Assembly: GCA_030740295.1 (NCBI GenBank) | Contig: JASLXP010000068.1 | Span: 1-9,933, forward strand | Length of the DNA stretch: 9,933 nucleotides | Source: Planctomycetota bacterium | GTDB taxonomy: Bacteria > Planctomycetota > PUPC01 > JACPCR01 | Reading direction: 5' to 3' | Shown here: piece after piece, positions 7,143-9,933 of the stretch | Numbering within the stretch: position 1 is the stretch's first letter | Layout: the number at the start of each line of letters is the position of its first letter | Translations under genes and position numbers: made by a program | The notes under the pieces: model-generated | What the model was told of the DNA's origin: nothing | Seen by the model: only the letters and a program-made list of their open reading frames with translations | The model's database searches: none

Positions 7143-7182
7143 TTCCTGATACACTCAGATTCCATTCCTGATATTCAGATTT
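7143..7182 (+). repeat. Tandem direct repeat next to the PDZ gene start
   Basis: Two copies of TTCCTGATA-n-TCAGATT lie head to tail: 7143-7161 (with CAC between the halves) and 7165-7182 (with a single T). The second copy ends two bases before the ATG at 7185 and takes the place of a ribosome binding site. It could be a tandem protein-binding site or a small duplication. The half-sites TTCCTGATA/TCAGATT are conserved while the spacer varies. Confidence 0.55.
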
Positions 7183-7184
7183 CA

Positions 7185-9167
7185 ATGACACGACTCATCT
7201 GCTTCCTCATCACAGCAACTTTGAGCACCTCTCACGCGGATACGATCCTCACAAGAGACGGTGAACGTTTCCTTGGTCAACCGGCGGCGGAGGATCAAAA
7301 TCAATTCACGCTTCGCACGAAATACGGCGATCTGAAAATCCCGCTGGATGTCATCGTCTCCCACAAACGCGATCAGTATCGAGTCACACTCAAGGACGGC
7401 TCAAAAGTCGAGGGCCGCATACAGTCGCAGACCGAAAAAGAGGTGATGGTAAATGGCAGAAAGCTGGCGCGGGACACTATCGATTCCGTCGTGATCAGGG
7501 CCACCAGAGCGGCCATGAATCCCGCGGAGATGGGCAGGCTTTTCCAGCGCTCGCTCGACCTGCATTCAAAGAAGAAATTTGCAGAGTCGGTCCGCATCCT
7601 CAAACGCATCCTCACCGAACGTCCCAACCACAGCACGGCACTTTACAACATCGCGTGCGCGCTCGCGCTGACTGACAAGAAGGATGAGGCCCTCGTGTAT
7701 CTGAAGAAGTCCGTCGAGACCGGTTTCATCAATTTCGTGCACATGGAGAAGGACGCCGACCTTGACTCCCTGAGGAAGGAGAAGGGGTATCTCGAACTTC
7801 TGAAGAATCGGGACGAATACGTTCAGAAGTTCAAAGAACTCCGGCTGAGTGGCATTGCCACCGCGCTGAAAAACCAGGGCGTGGATGCTGATTCGTACGA
7901 GTGGTTCACTGACGAAGAGCGCAACTTCATTTATCTCCACAATCGAAGTAAGGAAGAACTGGCACAAATCAGAAAGGGTCTCAACGATTTTGCTGAGGTG
8001 ACCTGGAACACGATCTTCAAGAACCGGCCGAGCCTGCCTCTTTACATTGTTTTGCTGAGCTCAGCAGACACCCGAAAGATGTTCAAAGGCGGCAAGGGAG
8101 GGTTCTTCAATCCGGCAACTCGTACGCTCTTCTGCGGGGATATTCCTTCCTGGCGGCTGGCGAAGACCAGCATCGTCCAGCACGAGTTTACGCACGCGCT
8201 CCATCACGCAGACGTGAATGCCCGCGGCCAGGCCCATCCCATCTGGTTTATCGAGGGGCTGGGAACGCTTTACGAGACTGCGGAGCTTGAAGAGGCCATC
8301 CTGCCGAAACACAGCCAGCGCCTGGCCATTCTACAGGACGCGATCAAGAGAAAGCTGTCCACTCCCTGGGCTGAGTTCATGAAGATGAGTCAACCGGAAT
8401 ACATGAGGAGACCGGTCATCAGTTACGCCCAGGCGAGATACATGACCTTCTACCTGTGGGAGAAAGGGCTGTTGCAGACCTTCTATGACGACTTTGCCAT
8501 CAAGAAGAATTACGATCACGACCGCACCGGCCGCGAGGCGTATGAAGTCATGTTCGGCAAACCCATCCAGGCCATCGAACGGGATTGGAAGGCGTGGGTG
8601 CAATCGTTGAAGGTGCCGCCGGTACCGTTCCTTGGGGTGGGCGGCAAAGCAGACAACGGAAAATTGATCATCAAGCAGGTCATGAAAAGATCCGCCGCCA
8701 TGCAGGCTGGTCTGAAAAAGGGCGACGCTCTTCTAAGCATTGACGGCGAACCGACCCCGAACATGGAAGCCCTGATGAAACTCATCGGCGAGATGGAGAC
8801 CGATCAGGAAATCGAAATCAAATACAGCCGCGCGACTGACGAGAAAACTGCGAAGGTAAAGCTCGGCAGACGCCCGGCCCCGCGCCTCCCCAGACCGCGT
8901 CCACCGGAAGCAACAGCCTACCTGGGTATCGCGGTGAAAAAGGTGAAGGACGGCATTGAGATCCAGAAAATCACCAAGGGTTCGCCTGCGGAAAAGCTGG
9001 GAATCAAGGCAGGCGATCTCATCGCTTCAATTGATGGCAAGGAGGCAAGCTCGGTGCGCGCCTACCTGCGTCATTTCAGAAAGGTGAAGCCCGGCAAGGT
9101 GGTGAAGCTGAAGATCAAATCCGGCGATGAGGAGAAAGAGCTCGAAGTGAAAACCGGCCGGCTATAG
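7185..9167 (+). CDS. Secreted TPR - gluzincin-like metallopeptidase - double PDZ protein
   Basis: The 660-residue protein has a signal peptide (MTRLICFLITATLSTSHA, probable cleavage before DTIL). A small beta-rich region with two 'L(K/R)DG..(F/V).G' repeats follows (20-105). Residues 116-185 look like TPR helices (FAESVRILKRILTERPNHST then ALYNIACALAL). The middle holds HEFTH (H333, E334, H337) with E357 in WFIEGLGTLYE twenty residues later: the zinc ligand layout of gluzincins, as in DUF1570/peptidase-MA-like proteins. Two PDZ domains close the protein, about 480-562 (FLGVGGK...AGLKKGDALLSIDG) and 578-660 (YLGIAVK...LGIKAGDLIASIDG), joined by a Pro/Arg-rich linker. It is likely an envelope peptidase whose PDZ domains bind peptide tails; the substrate is unknown. 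The ATG at 7185 has no Shine-Dalgarno. It stands as a single gene diverging from the hydrolase at 7041. Confidence 0.85.
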   Translation: MTRLICFLITATLSTSHADTILTRDGERFLGQPAAEDQNQFTLRTKYGDLKIPLDVIVSHKRDQYRVTLKDGSKVEGRIQSQTEKEVMVNGRKLARDTIDSVVIRATRAAMNPAEMGRLFQRSLDLHSKKKFAESVRILKRILTERPNHSTALYNIACALALTDKKDEALVYLKKSVETGFINFVHMEKDADLDSLRKEKGYLELLKNRDEYVQKFKELRLSGIATALKNQGVDADSYEWFTDEERNFIYLHNRSKEELAQIRKGLNDFAEVTWNTIFKNRPSLPLYIVLLSSADTRKMFKGGKGGFFNPATRTLFCGDIPSWRLAKTSIVQHEFTHALHHADVNARGQAHPIWFIEGLGTLYETAELEEAILPKHSQRLAILQDAIKRKLSTPWAEFMKMSQPEYMRRPVISYAQARYMTFYLWEKGLLQTFYDDFAIKKNYDHDRTGREAYEVMFGKPIQAIERDWKAWVQSLKVPPVPFLGVGGKADNGKLIIKQVMKRSAAMQAGLKKGDALLSIDGEPTPNMEALMKLIGEMETDQEIEIKYSRATDEKTAKVKLGRRPAPRLPRPRPPEATAYLGIAVKKVKDGIEIQKITKGSPAEKLGIKAGDLIASIDGKEASSVRAYLRHFRKVKPGKVVKLKIKSGDEEKELEVKTGRL

Positions 9168-9193
9168 GCACTCACATAGTCAGCGTCCAGGAC

Positions 9194-9229
9194 TCGTGGA
9201 TACAGGCTACCACCAGCCTGCAGCCACGA
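9194..9229. terminator. Interrupted hairpin between convergent genes
   Basis: TCGTGG (9194-9199) pairs with CCACGA (9224-9229), and CAGGCT (9203-9208) with AGCCTG (9215-9220). This gives 12 base pairs with a symmetric 3x3 internal loop and a 6-base apical loop (ACCACC). It sits between the stop of the PDZ gene (9167) and the stop of the ATP-grasp gene (9233), where a bidirectional terminator is expected. Neither side has a T-run, so it may work with Rho or only protect 3' ends. Confidence 0.4.
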
Positions 9230-9232
9230 CGC

Positions 9233-9933
9233 CTATCCCTGTGCCTGATTCCCATTCAGAAGCAGTCCCGCCAGCGTTTCCCCAATCGGCAGGCAGGTCC
9301 TTGCCTGGAAGCCCAGAAACATCGGACTGGGGTTGGCCTCCAAAAAAACGAATTCACCATCTTGCGTTCGACGGAAGTCAATACCGGTCCACACGAGCTT
9401 GAGGTCTCGCGCTATCCGACGGCATTGGGATTGGAATGAATCGTCCAGCGCGATGGGCTGCATCCTTGGATTCGGGTCGTCTCGAAAGTCAGGATGCTCG
9501 GTCTCGATCTCGATGGCCATGACCTCTTCGCCGACGACAAAGGCCCGGATATCCGTGCCGTCAATTCTCTCCTGGATGGTCACTGGTGCGATCCGGAGTG
9601 AAGCGAGATTCTCGTCCTTCAGGTGCTCCTGGCCTACCTGCCGGGTGTGCGCGCCTCCCTGCACAGGTTTGAAGATGCAATGTTTGTGCTCAGAGATGAA
9701 CGATCGGATCGCATCAGGATCGTTTCCCAGGCATGTGGCCGGAACGCGAATCCCGAGCCGGGCGACGGCTGCCAGTTGCACGGGTTTCCGCTGGTGCATC
9801 TGGTACGCCTCCCATCCGTTGACCCAGAGGGCTGGCAGTTGCATGACGAAAGATTCGAAGAGCGAACGGCTGTCGTTCGCCGCAATCTCCTGCTGTTCCA
9901 GGTCTGGAATGTCCGGGAGGGATTGGCCGTGAT
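9233..9933 (-). CDS. ATP-grasp ligase, RimK/MvdD-like (5' end outside window)
   Basis: The frame is open from the right edge to TAG at 9233-9235, giving 232 visible C-terminal residues. The ATG at 9844 is internal: the upstream residues (LPDIPDLEQQEIAANDSRSL) continue the fold into LPALWVNGWEAYQMHQRKPV. ATP-grasp signatures are present: the 'N-x-K-P-Q-L'-like RKPVQL, the nucleotide-binding FKPVQGGAH, the hinge-side VTIQERIDG, TGIDFR and the Mg-binding FLEANPSP. The closing PMFLGFQARTCLPIGETLAGLL is like RimK-type and microviridin-type (MvdD/MvdC) ligases. The enzyme joins a carboxylate to an amine or alcohol using ATP. Candidates are peptide macrocyclisation, protein C-terminal modification or amino-acid ligation, and the part that would settle this, with any partner peptide gene, lies to the right of the window. 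Confidence 0.87.
   Translation of the reverse strand, partial: HGQSLPDIPDLEQQEIAANDSRSLFESFVMQLPALWVNGWEAYQMHQRKPVQLAAVARLGIRVPATCLGNDPDAIRSFISEHKHCIFKPVQGGAHTRQVGQEHLKDENLASLRIAPVTIQERIDGTDIRAFVVGEEVMAIEIETEHPDFRDDPNPRMQPIALDDSFQSQCRRIARDLKLVWTGIDFRRTQDGEFVFLEANPSPMFLGFQARTCLPIGETLAGLLLNGNQAQG

Noticed and set aside
9236..9844. Taking ATG 9844 as the start of the ATP-grasp gene
   Set aside because: The frame stays open to the window edge and the upstream residues continue the expected fold, so this Met is internal and the gene is truncated by the window.

Overview
The window is a moderately GC-rich stretch of bacterial chromosome. It carries seven protein genes, two of them cut by the window edges, and no rRNA, tRNA, CRISPR array or complete mobile element. 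The gene content points loosely to the Planctomycetota/Verrucomicrobiota/Acidobacteriota type of environmental genome: a CocE-type esterase, a PhyH dioxygenase, a cytosolic acetyl-xylan-esterase-like hydrolase, and a secreted TPR-metallopeptidase-PDZ protein. This is inference from gene style; no marker gene is present to fix the phylum.

Left part (1-3941, all minus strand). An NtrC-type sigma-54 response regulator (3941 to 2577) is followed about 100 bp downstream by a very large hydrolase gene (2475 running off base 1). The hydrolase reads without a stop through a secreted CocE/NonD (X-Pro dipeptidyl-peptidase-like) module and straight into a second alpha/beta-hydrolase module. Each module has its own complete catalytic triad, so the gene looks like a natural two-enzyme fusion. 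No histidine kinase partner lies in the window.

Middle (3942-5078). A 283-bp gap holds a short fragment that resembles a beta-propeller blade. It is followed by a VapBC-like toxin-antitoxin pair on the minus strand, antitoxin first, with a TAATG overlap. Upstream of the pair, the gap shared with the divergent PhyH gene holds a perfect UUCG-loop hairpin, a consensus -35 box and a doubtful 43-codon frame.

Right part (5079-9933). A PhyH-family Fe(II)/2-oxoglutarate dioxygenase (+) converges on an alpha/beta-hydrolase of the acetyl-xylan-esterase/dienelactone-hydrolase type (-). That gene diverges from a secreted 660-residue protein (+) with TPR, HExxH gluzincin-like and two PDZ domains. The divergent gap contains a perfect 7-bp inverted repeat and a tandem direct repeat next to the start codon. 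The PDZ gene converges, across a strong interrupted hairpin, on the 3' part of an ATP-grasp ligase gene (-) whose 5' end lies outside the window.

No single pathway ties these genes together. The recurring theme is hydrolysis and oxidation of small esters or amides (three alpha/beta-hydrolase domains and one dioxygenase) next to a stabilising toxin-antitoxin pair. I see no clear new defence or biosynthetic system. The items most worth a second look are the double-hydrolase fusion, the TPR-metallopeptidase-PDZ protein and the truncated ATP-grasp gene.
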